From Allium sativum (Eukaryota > Streptophyta > Magnoliopsida > Asparagales > Amaryllidaceae), in contig CM060926.1 in the NCBI GenBank assembly GCA_030737875.1, positions 169,730,579 through 169,794,578 on the forward strand: 64,000 nt of DNA, in the 5' to 3' direction. Below are positions 1 to 13,591 of the stretch, piece after piece. The translations under genes and the position numbers were made by a program. Within the stretch, counting starts at the first letter, position 1. Each line of letters begins with the position of its first letter. The notes under the pieces were generated by a model that was given only the letters and a program-made list of their open reading frames with translations, was not told the DNA's origin and did not search any database.

Positions 1-1828
1 TCCTAGCGTGTTGTTTGGCATGCGAGTTCATTTGGTCACAACGACTATTTAATGGAGAGAAGGGATAGCGGAGGACTAGGGCGGATGCGGGACAGGACTG
101 GAGTGCTACAAGTCGGTGGAGGTAGCAGATAGGGAAGTAGATAAGGCGACGGCTGTGCTGCTGAGGGCATGGGCACGGTACAGGAGAGGGGAAGGCTTGT
201 AGAGGAGGAGGCTTGATGTGCATAAGGTGATAGAAAAAAACGATGGAGCCTGAAGACAATAGGGAAGTTACGGTTTTAAGGGGAGGGATATAGGAGAGTG
301 GGTGAGTTGGGTGGACTAGAGTTGTGCTGGATATACGTCGAAGGGAGGTGGAGCCTGGAGGAGGAGGCCGTTGGGTTCGCCAGCGATGAATGGGGTCAGA
401 GAGAGAAGGGTGCTCCAGCAAGCTTCAGGTGGTGGGGTTTGCTGTAGGAAATCGTTGCTAGCGAAGTTAAGGGGTGCGGCAATCTAGAGCGATTTTGGAG
501 ATGGTGCCGTGGATGGTAAGGCAAGGGAGAAAATGGCGTACAACTTTCGAAAAGAAGAGTTTGCTTCATTTATTATTATTACTACTACTACTATTATTAT
601 TATTTTATGGAGAATCGGCTAGCTTCCAAAATAGGAAATAATGTGAGCACGAGCACGTGTAACAGTTCTAGATAAAAGAAGCTATGTGTTAAATCCCGAA
701 GCCGATTGAAAAACAAGCGTCCATCTTTCTTAGTTAATTTTTTTTCAAATTTGCACTCTAGTATTGAAAAATTCTACGGTCCGTCTTATATGTTATCTAT
801 GGATCGAATAGTCACCATAAAAGTATGTTAAGAAAAGGTGTTTTATATGTTCCATTTTCAAATGTGTACAAAGCACAGGTTTAAATCAAAGAAAGCCTCT
901 TATGTCTCCAAATTTTAATTTATCAAGTTTTAATTTATATTAATATTAATTACGAACGAAAGCAAAATAAACTAGAATCGTATACCACAATGTGCCACGA
1001 TCCCAAAACAATAATAAAATAGACTGGCTAATTAATTCTGTAAAGTGTCAATAGGACCACAGTTTCCCAATAATACGTTTGAAAATATGTGCTTATTTTT
1101 CGAATTAAAAATTACGGTGAAATTTTATAAAATGTTTTAATACTGCGTGTTCAGAAACTAAATGATTATTTTAAACTGATATTTAATTATAATTTATTCT
1201 AAATTACAATCTTTAATTTACAAAATTTAAATAACATCTTTAAAGTAAACTATTCTTCATCAATTCAATATTCTTTATATAAATGTAAATATTTTATTAG
1301 ACAATATCATTACTTATTAAAACTAAAATATTCAAAAATCTTTATAAATTAACTATAAGTTTTCCAATACCAAAACCTATTTATATATTCAAGACTCAAA
1401 ATTTATATTTAAACCTCATTAAACCCAATTTAAATATTTATGAAATTCATACCTTTGAAATGTAATCAATATAAATCTTAATATCTTAAATAAATTAGCA
1501 AAATCTTTATACTTTACAAAATCTTATATTTTAAATCCTTTAATTGCTTATTAATATTAAAAATTATTTATTTATCTCACGCTATTAAATCACATCTCAA
1601 TAGAACATATCTTACAAAATCCATATATTATAAGAATTAAATAATCTCATTACCTTAAAAATCTTATAAATCAATCATATTCTTAAAATTCCAACTAATA
1701 TTTATTCAAACTAAATTATAAAAGATCATTAAATCAATATTTATAATTAAGCTTGATTAACTTAAATTTGTATTCATAAAACCAAAATTAATTTCATATA
1801 TTAAACGTTGAAATCTTGGATCATTACA
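1..1828 (-). repeat. Partial long LTR, minus orientation (left end off-window)
   Basis: The stretch ends in ATTACA at 1823-1828, which on the minus strand reads TGTAAT, the start of an LTR of the same general type as the three complete giant LTRs in this window (TGTAAC starts). Immediately to the right the plus-strand CACTA transposase reading begins, so the LTR interrupts that transposon; cctat (1829-1833) would be one target-site copy and its partner lies off-window. As in the other LTRs, a GC-rich block (1-540) lies inside a long AT-rich stretch (541-1828). No reliable coding region is visible. Assignment rests on terminal motif and composition, not on a full alignment. Confidence 0.5.
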
Positions 1829-3770
1829 CCTATAATAATCACACCATACAATCTACCCCCATGGATATGCATGAAAAATCCATATATGTTTCTCGCAATT
1901 ATCGGCCCTAGCCTTGATGATCCAACACAGGGCATTGATGTTTACTTACAACTGCTAATCGAAGAGTTGAAAAAATTATGGTATGGAGGAGTTGAAACAT
2001 ATGATGTATCAAAAAAGAAATTTGTTTGGATGTTCACTTCTTTGCCATGGACTATTAGAGATTTTCGTGCATATGTAATGCTTTGGGTTCAGAGTACGAT
2101 CGGTCATTTTGCTTCTCCTTATTGCATGGAAGAAACCCGAGCATTTTCGTTACTGCATGGAAAGAAAATTTCATGATTTGATTGCCATCGATGTTTTCTT
2201 CATATTAATCATCCTTTTAGAAGGGACAAAAAACTGCACGGCTAATAGTCATCAGATTCTACGACCACAAGTGGTTTAGTCAAGCGAGGATATATATGAA
2301 CTTGTAAAAGATTATATAAAAATACACAAAAGTGAAAACAAACTGAAATTCATGGTAAATTGATGGTTCATAATTGGTGTAAATAGAGTATATTTTGGGA
2401 ATTGCCTTATCGGAAAAATCTCTTAATCCGTCATAACATTGACGTGATGTATAACGAGAAAAACGTGTTTAATAATGTGTTTAATACAGTTTTGAATGTG
2501 AAGGGAAAGACCAAGGTCGATCTGAAATCGAGACGTGAAATAAAGGAAATATGCAATCGTTTTGAGCTTCATATGAAGCCCAATTACAGTAAAAAAAACA
2601 AAGCATGCTATGAACTAGACAAAAAGCAAGTTAAAGTACGGTTAAAATGGGTGGAAGGATTACGATTTCCCAATGGAATTTCCTCTAATCTTCTTAGATG
2701 TGTCGAATATAAAAATAGAAGGCTGAGTGGAATGAAAAGACATCATTCTCATGTAATGATGGAAAATTTGTTACCCGTCGCTCCCAAAGAATTGTCACCA
2801 GGAAAAGTTTGGAAGCTAATAACTTAACTTAGTTTATTTTACAAGGAGCTTTGTTCAACTACGTTAAAAGTTGACCGTCTACTTAAACTTGAAAAATAAA
2901 TTCTTATACTTCTTTGCAAACTGGGGAAAATATTTCCTTCGGGCTTTGTTAATATAATGGAGCATTTACCTGTTTTCTTCCATATGAAGCACGTCTTCGA
3001 GGTCATGTGCAATATGGATGGATGTATCTATTAGAAAGATATGTTACTATACTAAGTATTCAAATGTTAATTTAGTTATAAATAGAAGTTAACATTGAAC
3101 CAAACTATTTTTTATTTGGTACTTAAATCATTTAAAGAAAAAATTAGAGAAAAAAGCTCGAGTTAAAGGTTCTATGTGCAAATCATATATCGAAGAAGAA
3201 GCTTCTTTCTTTTTCTCTCATTATTTTAATGATCATGTGAACTTATCATTTGAAAGTGTTCTGCGTAATGATGATGTTGTTGAACTAGATTCTTCTGATA
3301 AAACATGCAACATTATCTATTTTTAAACAACATGGTCAACACGCTGGAGAATGTGTGGAAATATGGCTAGATGATAAAGATTACCTTGTAGCACACACAT
3401 ATATTCTTCTTAATTGTCCTGAAGTTGCACCATTTGTTAGGTAATGATTTTTTTACAAGTTTTGTTAAATTTAAGTTACATGTGTAAATAATAATGTAAC
3501 ATATCATGTTTGTGTTGTGTTTGCAATATTTATGAATCACAAAATCCAAGCGGCGATTTTAGCAAAGATTTCAGTAATTGGTTTAGGAACTACATTTCTG
3601 ATCCCATAAATCATGTGCTCGATGAAGGACTTAAACATTTGGCATTCAGACCGAAAAGAAAAGTTAAAACGTATCCAATATTTTTTTAATGGATATAAAT
3701 TCAACACAAAAAAATATGGTGTTGAAAAATTAACAAACAATACTGGTGTGTTTGTTAAAGGCAGTGATAT
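1829..3770 (+). pseudogene. CACTA (En/Spm) TNP2-like transposase, decayed plus-strand copy
   Basis: Conceptual translation gives the ordered domains of a TNP2-type transposase. 1829-2240 is the Transposase_21 core: TPYNLPPWICMK, a GIDVYLQ..IEELKKLW stretch, and later FLHINHPFRRDKK. 2402-3300 is a DUF4218-like region (RHNIDVMYNEKNVFNNVFNTV; after a stop, a segment near 2935-3010 reading as the EHLPVFF/MDGCIY part; then KGSMCKSYIEEEASFFFSHYF near 3160-3230). 3320-3770 is a DUF4216-like region (HTYILLNCPEVAPFV; VFVKGSD). Several stops and frame changes break it, so it cannot make a protein. Its N-terminal third must lie left of the LTR that ends at 1828. At about 3770 it meets a second transposase copy in the opposite orientation. 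Confidence 0.8.
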
Positions 3771-4474
3771 CCTAATAATCGTTGATTGTCCACAATAGAG
3801 AAACATACATACGAAAGTTCTTTTTTTGAGAAATATCGTACGTTTCTAGTCTTTTGTACCATAATTTTTTTAATTCTTCAATCAACGGTTGTAAATAAAC
3901 ATCGATTCCTTGTGCCGGATCATCAGGACCAGGGACGATAATTGTGAGAAACATATAAGGAGTTTTCATACACATCCACGAAGGTAAATTGTAAGGTGTG
4001 AAAATTATAGGTCAGGACGAATATTTAGCACCAAATTGAGAAAATGAGGAAAATCCATCCATACATAAGCCAAGTCTAATATTACTACTCTCGGATGCAA
4101 AATCAGGATACTTCTGGTCAAAATGCTACCATGCTTCCCAATCAACCGGGTGTGTTAACATACCTTCCTCTCGTGTTCTCGCACTGTGTCATCTCATATG
4201 TTGCGCGGTTACAGAAGATGCATATAACCTTTGAAATCTAGGAGTAATAGGCAAATAATGCATACGTTTATATAGGACTTCCTTTCTCTTTTTCTTTCTT
4301 TGTTTATATCTTTCCTGATTACATATTTTATAATTCTTAAGGTTGATACCTTCCTTCCAAAATAGCATGCAACCCTTTGGACATGTATCTATTTTTTCAT
4401 ATGGTAAATAAAAAGCCGACAACATTTTTTTACTTCATAACGATTTTCGCACATTAAATTATTACGAAGCATAT
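3771..4474 (-). pseudogene. CACTA TNP2-like transposase, minus-strand copy, central part
   Basis: Read on the minus strand this is the centre of a TNP2-type transposase: RYEVKK..LPYEKIDTCPKGCMLFWKE (4474-4350), a basic linker, RFQRLYASSVTAQHMR (4236-4189), HPVDWEAW (about 4150), then FTPYNLPSWMCMKTPYMFL, GIDVYLQPLIEELKKLWY and LLWTIND near 3780. It overlaps in protein content with the plus-strand copy to the left, so two transposase copies are present rather than one inverted gene. The reading stops being recognisable at about 3770, where the inverted copy begins. Upstream it continues in 11119-11704 after removal of a 6.6-kb solo LTR and one catat duplication. Broken by insertion and stops. 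Confidence 0.8.
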
Positions 4475-7400
4475 TGTAACATACTGGCTTTCCTGTACCT
4501 TTTGAGCCGACAATCACAACTCACGTCCAACCCAAAATGCACAGAAAAGAAGACAGTTATTAGAAAGAAATTAGAGGTTGAGATAAGAAAGAAAGAAACA
4601 TAAGAACAGAAGAAGAAGATTCTCACATCACTTCGAAAAAATATAATACAGAAATAAATCTCTATTGAGAGCTTTAAAAATAATTACAATTATCAGAGTA
4701 CATTAACCCATCTGGACAGTTATAGTAATCTGTCATCATATACAACACATAGCGGAATACACACCAAATATATATATATATCATATGTCTGAAATCCTCC
4801 AGCACGTCTCCTGAAGTTCACAGTATCCCAATCTAAACCTGTAAAACCCGGTCTAACCCGAGCATTACAAACGACAGGTCAGTCAAGTGAACCAGAGTGA
4901 GAAAACACACTAAGTTTGTAGGTATCACACAACTTGATTTAAAGTAAAAATCCTTTTGAAAGAAAAGGATAATCATAAGACCAAATCCACACATAAATAT
5001 AGACGGTTTTTACCTTACGATAACCAAAACGTTTTGAAATCAATATCTTTCCTGATATTATAATAGTGTCTAAATAGAAATAAATATCAATCTAGCAGAA
5101 TGCTTGCATATCACGCTCTACATATATAGTATACAATTAAAACCACGGGCGCTTATTGGAGAATGGATTTCCTGGCATGGTATGGGACCACCTTCCCGAT
5201 AATGTACCTCCGGAGATGAATGCATTTGGGTTCAACAAGAACATCTTGCAACCCAGGCTAAACATCATCAGCCCCTCACTTCTCTTGAAACTGTTGAATA
5301 TATCATCACCACGATTGAGGGCCATCCAACCGAACTGATAGCATATATACAAAAATAAAAGGGACAACCGAAGGCTTTTGATTTCTCCAGATCAGGTAAT
5401 GATATACCCTTTTGATGGGTGCGACCTACATATCCCAACGACCCACCCAATTTTGTGCCATTTCCCTGTTGATGAGGCTAGAGTTTTAGCTTATCCTTCA
5501 AAACAACCCATCTCTATCCACTCTGAATGCCACATTGTCATTTCGCTGGATATCACTTAATTGATTTCCACAAAATACTCTGAGCGTTAAGCTAAGAGAA
5601 GGTGTTTTCTCCGCCACCAGCAGAAATACATTTGTAAAAATTCAATATACGTGACTCCTTCGAAAATACTCTGACAAACACTTGTCCATCCAAGTCATCC
5701 AGGAACAGGATGAACCAAAGGCACTCTCCTACTGTATCCTATATAGGTATCACCCCATGGATCAGTAGCGAGAAGTCCTTGGAATCCGTAAATTCCAACC
5801 ATGCAGAATCACGGTTTATCTCAGGGCGCGAACCAGAGACTATAAGCAATTCTTCCATTTTATGAAAATCCACGATCTTCAATGCTCCATCTTCAATTTG
5901 ACATCTTCCACGTATTCACTAGTTCGGAATGGTTTTCAAATATAATTTTTGTATATCCGTATTAGCCAGATTTGATATTCGGTTATTTAACTATCAAATA
6001 AATAATTATACGCATAAAATGAGTTCATTGATTCAGTACTCGACATTACTTGGCCTCTTTAATTAAAAATCTGTTAATTATATTCTTTAATCTTCCAATA
6101 TTTGGAGTTTATCTTTTACTTCTTATTATAAATAAGAATATTCTTAAAAATCACTTCATACACTTATAAACCTTCGAATACAGTTTTTAATATTATCTAC
6201 GGAAATCATAACTTATGTTTCCCCCAATTTCTCTCATTTATAAACTAATACCATTCTTGGATAATCGTGAAATCGTTCAACTTGGGGTATTTGATTCACC
6301 TTTCAGACCTTGACCAACAACATTCATATCTTTAGAATAGATAGAAGTTTATTAACCACACGTTTTCCTTTGAAAACCTTATTTAAATCTCAGCGCCGTT
6401 TACTTAATTAATTATTAAGTACTAATATTATACTTCCTTATTAATCCTTTATTATATTATACTCGAGCTTCGATTCCATTATAAATAGAATCCTTCATAA
6501 AATGTTTTCAACGTCTCTTTATAAATATTCTTCAACTTGTTTGCAACAACAATACTATATTTATTTTTAAATCATATATAATTGTCTTTAACAAATCTAA
6601 TATAAATATCTTTACCAATCTTGTATAAATATCTTTTACAAATCCTACATTTATATCATTTACAACTCTTATATTGACATCTCTTACGAATCCTTATATT
6701 TATTTATATCAAAACAATTCAACTTATCATCTGTAACAAACATTGCAGATTTCATTACAAAACTTTTTATTTTTTTTATTATACCTTTTTCAAATCATCC
6801 TGACAACTTATGTGTTGTTTAAATTCATATAGCGATCTTTTTTAAAGATCTTCAGTTTATAAATCAAATAGTTCAATTTATAATTTGTATCAATTGTTAC
6901 ACATTCATTTTCAAAACGCTTACTTCATTTATAAATTCCATTTGTAAATTATTATCAACAACTAATATTTTGATTACATTTCTAAATTCTTAACTTCCGT
7001 TTACAATATCGTTTGTAAATCATTTACGAAAACTGGTATTCGTTGTCATTTCCAAAACCTTTTACATAGCTTATTCTCTCGCCTTTGATTAATGTTTCGA
7101 ACTTAGGAGCCTAACATTTTGAACTTTGGAATAATTTCAACTCTTCTTAACATTCCGAACTTCAGAATATCACATTCCAAACCTCGGAATAAATCTCACT
7201 TAGCCATTTCATACCATTTTCCAGTTTCTAAATTTCCTTTTTCTAACTTCAAATATTAAGTAAATATTTGATTTAACTTATCAAATTCACTAAAGATTCC
7301 TTTTATAATTTCGTTATAGAAACTCGGGTTTTACATTATAACCCGTTCATACATTCCTTTCACCCTTTAATTCAATTTCATTCCAACTTCGATCACTTTT

Positions 7401-10400
7401 TAAATTTATTTCAATTAAAAAGTAATCTCCAAAATTATTATTAATTAAAATAATAATTTATCTCAATCACTGACTACTGTATAACTTCTTTTATTTACTA
7501 AAATAAATAGTAAATTTCTTTTTAAATCTTATTAAAATTAAAACAAGTATTCGTTAAACTATTTCATTAGATTAATTCAAAACAATTTAATTTAATAATC
7601 AATCCTAGTTAAAATGGTTGACTTAGTCAACTAAAATATGATTATCTCGTTAACTAGTTCTTACATCAAAATAATTAATTGTATAATTAATTTAAATATT
7701 TCCATGTAATTGTTTCTTAACAAAAACAATTATTCAAATCTTAACGGTTAGGCTAATTCTATACTCTCTCGCTTATAAATCTGATAAATATCAGAATTTG
7801 CTTTATAAAATCATTTAATAATTAAATATAAACTTAATTCACAAATAATAAATATTTATTTACTTTTACAAACTTTATTCAAAATAATAGATTTAAAAAT
7901 TTATCTTTAGTTATAAAATAAAATTTATAACTTCACTTCTATCGATTAACCTGACAGTAAATCAATATTTAGGAAACGATTGATTTATAGGCCATATACT
8001 ACCAATTATTCAACCAATATTACCCACTAGTTTAAACAAAACAATTGTTGAATTTCAGGTTAACGGTCAATAGCCAAATCAACCATCTAATCAAAACAGT
8101 TCATATAATGATAATATAAAAATAAATATATTTAAGGAATCCCGTTGGATCCCTCCAACCTGTTCTTCCCTGTATCAACATCGATTATCTCAAATAAAAT
8201 CATTAAATTCAATTTAACTGATAATTTCTTTAATAGTAAATAACACCTATCTAACATTAACTAATTTATTTCACATAACAAAGAATTCAAACATCCAATA
8301 AATTAAACACGTTTATTTTATAAACATGACCAACAAGGTACGCTACCTTTATTGGTTTCAATCATTAAAATAATGATTCGGTTTTTCACTGAAAGTAAAC
8401 AACGTTTAATTTCACTGATTTAATCAACATATGAATATATAATTAACAAACAATCAACCATTAGCAACCATAACACAATTATAAAACCTGATTTATATAA
8501 AATATAAGTGGGAAGAACTGAGTGAGTTTAACTCACATTGGTTTTTGTCTCATTGAAATGGTTCAGTTACAGTTAAATTAAATAGTCATTTCATTTAACA
8601 GTAAATTCATGTAGTCTCTGTTTCTGTCCAGAACAATTCCATGATGTAGTACTCTTTAAGACGATTTCAAAGGTATATGGTTTGTCTAATTCTGTCGACA
8701 TACGCACAAGTTATAATATTATAACCATATGATTTAAATTAAAACAATAATCCTTTAATTATAAAATTAATTTAAGTAATTACTCATGCTAATCAGAATT
8801 AGGTCGATTAAATCTCGTTTCCCTGCTGGTCACGTTCGTTCAGCATTTCCTATCATGTATCAATTCAGGATTTTAGTTAATAGAATTTAATGAATATAAT
8901 TAAATCACTAGTCACTTAATTAATAACTAATATATAATTACGTTTCATCCTTTATAACAGGTCGACTGTTTTCTATATCTCAGAGTTCCTTTCTCTAAAA
9001 TCAACTGTTCCCAAATAGCTCGTGTTCCTCTGTTATCAAGTAATTCACCAATCTAAATCAAACAGTATTTCCCTTAATATTATTAACGTTAAAAATAAAC
9101 AAGGCCGATTGGATTACTCTCGTCACTTCGCTCCATCATTGTTCCAGTATTGCGCAACTTTTCTGTTCAAAACCATATCAGCCCGATTCAATAAATTTAG
9201 ATTCCTTAATGACATCTTAATTCAAATTAGTTACATTTTAAATTACATTGATTTGGGCCAAAATACACAGGCCTCTCTGATTGTTCTCTTCGTGCCACCG
9301 CGATACACAGAACCCAAACAGGCACTTTATCTAATGCTTGTGCGCGCCATCATGTCCGTCGGAATCTGATCGACATCCTCCAAATCGAGCGGCTGAAGCT
9401 GCTCTGTCTTCGCCCAGAGATTCCATCGTCCAGTCTTCTCCATTTGCTTCTAGCAACACCCCAAAGTCGGCGCCTTAAGGCCCTGATTCCGGTCACTGTA
9501 GCCCCTTAAATCCAATCTCCACCATTGGCCTTAAACATCTCGAGTTGTCGAGCATATTTTTAGTTATGAGGGTAGGGATTTGATTTGTGGGTCGAGAGTT
9601 GGGAGATGAGGACTTTCGAATGCTTGTTGTCATCCATTTAGAGTATGGCAGCTAGTATTTTATTTGATCAGAGAATGGAAAAACTAGGGTGACCCCTTAT
9701 ACGTGTATTTATAGGAAACCATAAAATTACTAAATATTATTAAGGAACTTAGGCACGAAATTATCATATCAAAACCACCTCATACGACCTCTAATAGAGA
9801 TAAAACTCCTAATCCTATCATAGAAAAGTATTCCAGACATGATAGGACATGTTTCGTCGAATTCCGAGGTCGTTTGTAAAAAGTCCTTTATAAATCGCAG
9901 ACTAAAAATCACGCGTTTAAATTTTCCATGATCACAAAATAAATCCAATTAACTTGAAACTTTGAAATTATACTAGACCTTTTCCTTACGGATCCAATGA
10001 AATTTATTTTGATAAAATCAGAGTTCGTTTGGCCAGTCGTTTATTCCTTTAAAGTTGCCCCTGTCTAAATTGGCCAAAATAATATAAATGATTAAGGCGT
10101 TTATCGTTGCCACGATCAAACGGTAAGTGCAGTCGACACAAAAATCAAAATCACATAATAATTAATACGAATCCAACGGCATAAGTTTCGTCGCATTCCG
10201 AGACTATTTCCCGGTATATTGTTTTTATATGCCAAACACCACTATTTTGGCCCGATGTCCAAAAATAACAAACTACCTACCTATTCTGACTCTAAATGTC
10301 GATACGAACTCAACGGAATTGGTTTCGTGGCTTAATTCGATCGTATGCTCAAGCTATACACAAATACCCAACTATTAAATTAATTTAATTTAATTACGCG

Positions 10401-11118
10401 CTATAGAAAATGACGGGCGTTTACGGCTGCTGTTGTCACATACGAAATTGATTAGCAACGAAATTTAATACAGTACAGTAATTTAATGTTGCGGTTCCAA
10501 TGAAACTAATTTCGTTGAAAGTGGACTTTGTTTGCAAAATGGCCACTATTAAGACTTATAATAATATTGATTAAAATATTGTAAAAATCCAAAATAATCA
10601 AATAAAATAATAAAAAAATATTATTATCATAAATATCCAACTGGAAATATCATATAGCTTCAAATATAAATTATACAATTCAATATCATAAATTTTGAGT
10701 TAAATGATGTCCAAATTATATTAAAACCCTTTTAAATATATTAAATAAACGTTACAATTTAATAACGATTTCCATCGCGACTATTTTAAATTTTGAATTG
10801 GACATAACTAACAATTTATAACATGAAATATGGAATTTTCTCTTCCATATTAAAATTATAATCAACAAGATTCCAATGTTTCTTGTTGCACGGAATTCCG
10901 ACTTAAATTGGATCATGTATAATCAATTGAAGTTCAAAACTCAATATTACGAACTACTACGCCATTTCGAGCTCGATTATAATTATATATAAATTCTACG
11001 TTCAAATTTCATTTTAAATAAACAAATTCAATATTAAAATCCATTAATATCCCAAATATAATACTTAAAATAATGAATTAAATTAAATATTTGACTACAA
11101 AAAATACGGGATATTACA
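4475..11118 (-). mobile_element. Giant solo LTR (6.6 kb) inserted in the CACTA transposase
   Basis: The element starts TGTAACATAC at 4475 and ends ATATTACA at 11118, and is bounded by a perfect 5-bp duplication catat (4470-4474 and 11119-11123). Removing it and one catat restores the transposase frame (KHD then MLRNN). I see no primer-binding site, polypurine tract, gag or pol inside, so it is best read as a solo LTR left by LTR-LTR recombination. Its left part (4780-5930) resembles in order and motifs the left part of the solo LTR at 19675 and, reversed, the 3' part of the LTR at 50068-57508, which gives the minus orientation. Most of 5930-9000 is AT-rich without genes; 9250-9560 is a GC-richer block. 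The short open frames at 5137-5560 and 9022-9369 lie in LTR sequence and have no recognised product. Confidence 0.8.
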
Positions 11119-11715
11119 CATATGTCGTGCTTTACAGCTTGTACAACAACTGTAAATCCAGCTTCTGTGAGGTTGTATTTAGATTTCGTCGCAGTGTATT
11201 CAGCGGTTACTGGTAATTGGGTTCCGCTTTTATAGCCTTCCTAAAGAGGTTTCTTCATGGTATTTTATAAAACATATATTTTTTTGGCTCTAATATTTGG
11301 TTTTTCTTCATCATTACCATCGTCATCAGTAAATTATTGAATCGAGAACATTGAATGTGCAACATCTTCAACCATATGTTCTATGAGATTCATCGTACCA
11401 ATTTCATTATTCGCTACCTCCTCAACTTGTACAGAATTAGATGCTAACGGTTTTCCATGATGATCCCAAATCAAATAGTTCGGCACAAAACTGTACTGAC
11501 GCAAATGAACTCTAACCATTTGCGGTATCAAATGCTTCAGTAATTTGCATCTACTACATGTCCAACGGATTTCAACGTTGTTTCCATTGTTACTTAAAGC
11601 GAAATCAATAAACACGCCAACACCATTAATAAATTGTTCACTTATTGTGGCATCAGCTTCTCTTCATTTGTACATCCAGCCTCGATCAATAAAACAATTG
11701 TCCATTTTTCCTAAG
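11119..11715 (-). pseudogene. CACTA TNP2-like transposase, minus-strand copy, N-terminal part
   Basis: On the minus strand a start codon at 11704 opens a Transpos_assoc-type domain: DRGWMYK (with a stop after it), EQFINGVGVFIDFALSN (11640-11595), WTCSRCKLLKHLIP and VRVHLRQYSFVPNYLIWDHHGKP (11570-11450). This is the usual N terminus of TNP2 proteins. An acidic region follows, then YNLTEAGFTVVVQAVKHD (to 11119), where the solo LTR enters. A splice-acceptor-like ctacttag lies just upstream of the start (11720-11711). The gene is broken by a stop near 11670 and by the solo LTR. Upstream, the copia-like element starts at 11755. Confidence 0.75.
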
Positions 11716-11754
11716 TAGATATGTAATTAAAAAGTATTATAAAATTTTCATTGA

Positions 11755-11973
11755 TGTTATAAAATAAAGCAGAACATATGTTAAACAAGAAGCCATTAGA
11801 GAGAACAGAAAAGATAGGGGAGAGACTTTTATTTCTACTACTTCAAGTGTGTACAATTTCTATTACATTGGCTCCTTTATATATAGGCTTTGAAGCTGAT
11901 GTTAGGCTTATTCCCATGATGTGGGACTAACTAGAATATGACAAGAGCATATTCACTCATATATATTACAACA
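11755..11973 (-). repeat. 219-bp LTR (3' LTR of the copia-like element)
   Basis: Matches 17320-17538 almost base for base over 219 bp, including the block around ttaggcttattcccatgang. Plus-strand ends are TGTTATAAAA and ATTACAACA, a TG..CA structure with short inverted ends. Confidence 0.8.
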
Positions 11974-12129
11974 CTCCCTATTGAATATGCGTCTTCAAAA
12001 TCTTGAATGCTCTGCTAACTTGAAGTTGTCCCTTTTAAAATATATATGATGATTGCTCCCCCTCCCCATTATAATTATCTTTCTTGCATATATCCGTTCA
12101 GTCTATACAACTATTGTCTGTTGCCTTCA

Positions 12130-12690
12130 AAACTCTATCAGGAAAACCCAATGGTAAAAACCTTGAACGAGAAAAAGAGTACAACTTCTGACATTATGAA
12201 TATCATATTAAAATGATATTCCTTAAAAGAGTTTGATGCTTCAGAATCAAAACAATGCCTCATTAAAAATGTTTTTATGAAAAACCCAGTGGGAGAAATC
12301 TTACATAAGGGAAAAGAGTACATTATAACTTATTTTTGTATGTTACTTTTGGGTTGATACTTCTGGATCATGACCCATGCCTCATTAAAACCTTACTAAG
12401 AAAACCCGATGGGAAAAATCTTAGTGAAGGAAAAAGAGTACAATATAAAATGTCATATTTACTACGTCAAAAGTAGTATGATACTTCTGGATCAATGTAA
12501 TGCCTCGTTAATAAGAAAAACCCAGTGGAAAAAAATCTTAAATAAGAAAAAAGAGTACATTATAACTTATTGTATGTTACATTTGGGTTGATACTTCTGG
12601 ATCATGACCCATGCCTCATTAAAGCCTTACTAAGAAAACCCAGTGCGGAAAAACTTAGTTAAGGAAAAAGAGTGCATTATATCATACTTA
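12130..12690 (-). repeat. Five-copy AACCCAGTGG / AAAAAGAGTAC motif block
   Basis: Five degenerate copies of a unit containing aaaacccagtgg, a short spacer with atctta, and gaaaaagagtac occur near 12145, 12283, 12405, 12517 and 12637, separated by atgcctcattaaaa-like pieces. I recall similar text (on the minus strand, GTACTCTTTTTCC and CCCACTGGGTTTT) from the region between pol and the 3' LTR of some plant copia elements; this is memory of the family, not a search. Its position next to the 3' LTR fits that. No protein is proposed. Confidence 0.55.
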
Positions 12691-13591
12691 TGGATGCTCC
12701 CCTGATTTAATAATTTCCTTTGAATTCGTATTCTTCTTCAATAACTCAAATTTCTTGCAAATACTTCTTAATGAAGTTTTGCTTTTAAAACTTCATGTCC
12801 AATTCCACACTTCAGGCATGTTTTCTTATTTAAAACGTCTTCCTTTTGTGATTTGTATGTTACTAATATTCATTTATGAATACACTTCAGTTGCTTATAA
12901 TTTTCTGTTTCAATCGGACTTGCATGTTGCAATACATATTTGATGAATAAGATAACTTTCATTACTAAGCAGGAAGTAGTCTACTCATCTTGAAGTATAT
13001 CAAGATTTTCATTACAACAATACTTAGAAGAATGAAGTATATCAAGATTTTGATTACAACAACACTAAGCAGGAAGTAATCTACTCACCTTGAAGTATAT
13101 CAAGGTTTTCATTACAACAATACTTAGAAGAATGTTGTAACCTATCATCTATGTTCTTGGTATTCATTATAATAACAAACGTTATTTATATTCTTCAGGA
13201 ACTTATATGCTATAATAATTTTTGCATATCGCAACTACCATTTCAATGGATATTAAAAGTTTCATTACAACAATTCTTGAAAGCAGGAAGTGATCTATTC
13301 ATCATGAATTATTTCAAGATTTTCATCACAACAATACTTAAAAGAATGTCGTAATCTACATTTCTTGCTCTTTATCACTATCAAAGTTATTTAAATTCTT
13401 CTCGAATTTGTATACTTTCATCGTTTACACCTTCAGGGTATTGTAAGCGTTTTAAACACTTTCACCATTTTAATCAATTCAATTATCTCTGAAAGTACAA
13501 TGCTCATGGCACTTAACATGTTGTTGACACTTTATGGTGCTTCATAACTTCCATGTGCTTTGGTCATTATATATATTTCTATTTCTATCTT

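Noticed and set aside
5137..5560. Overlapping open frames on both strands
   Set aside because: Located in giant LTR sequence shared with the other LTR copies; no conserved product seen.
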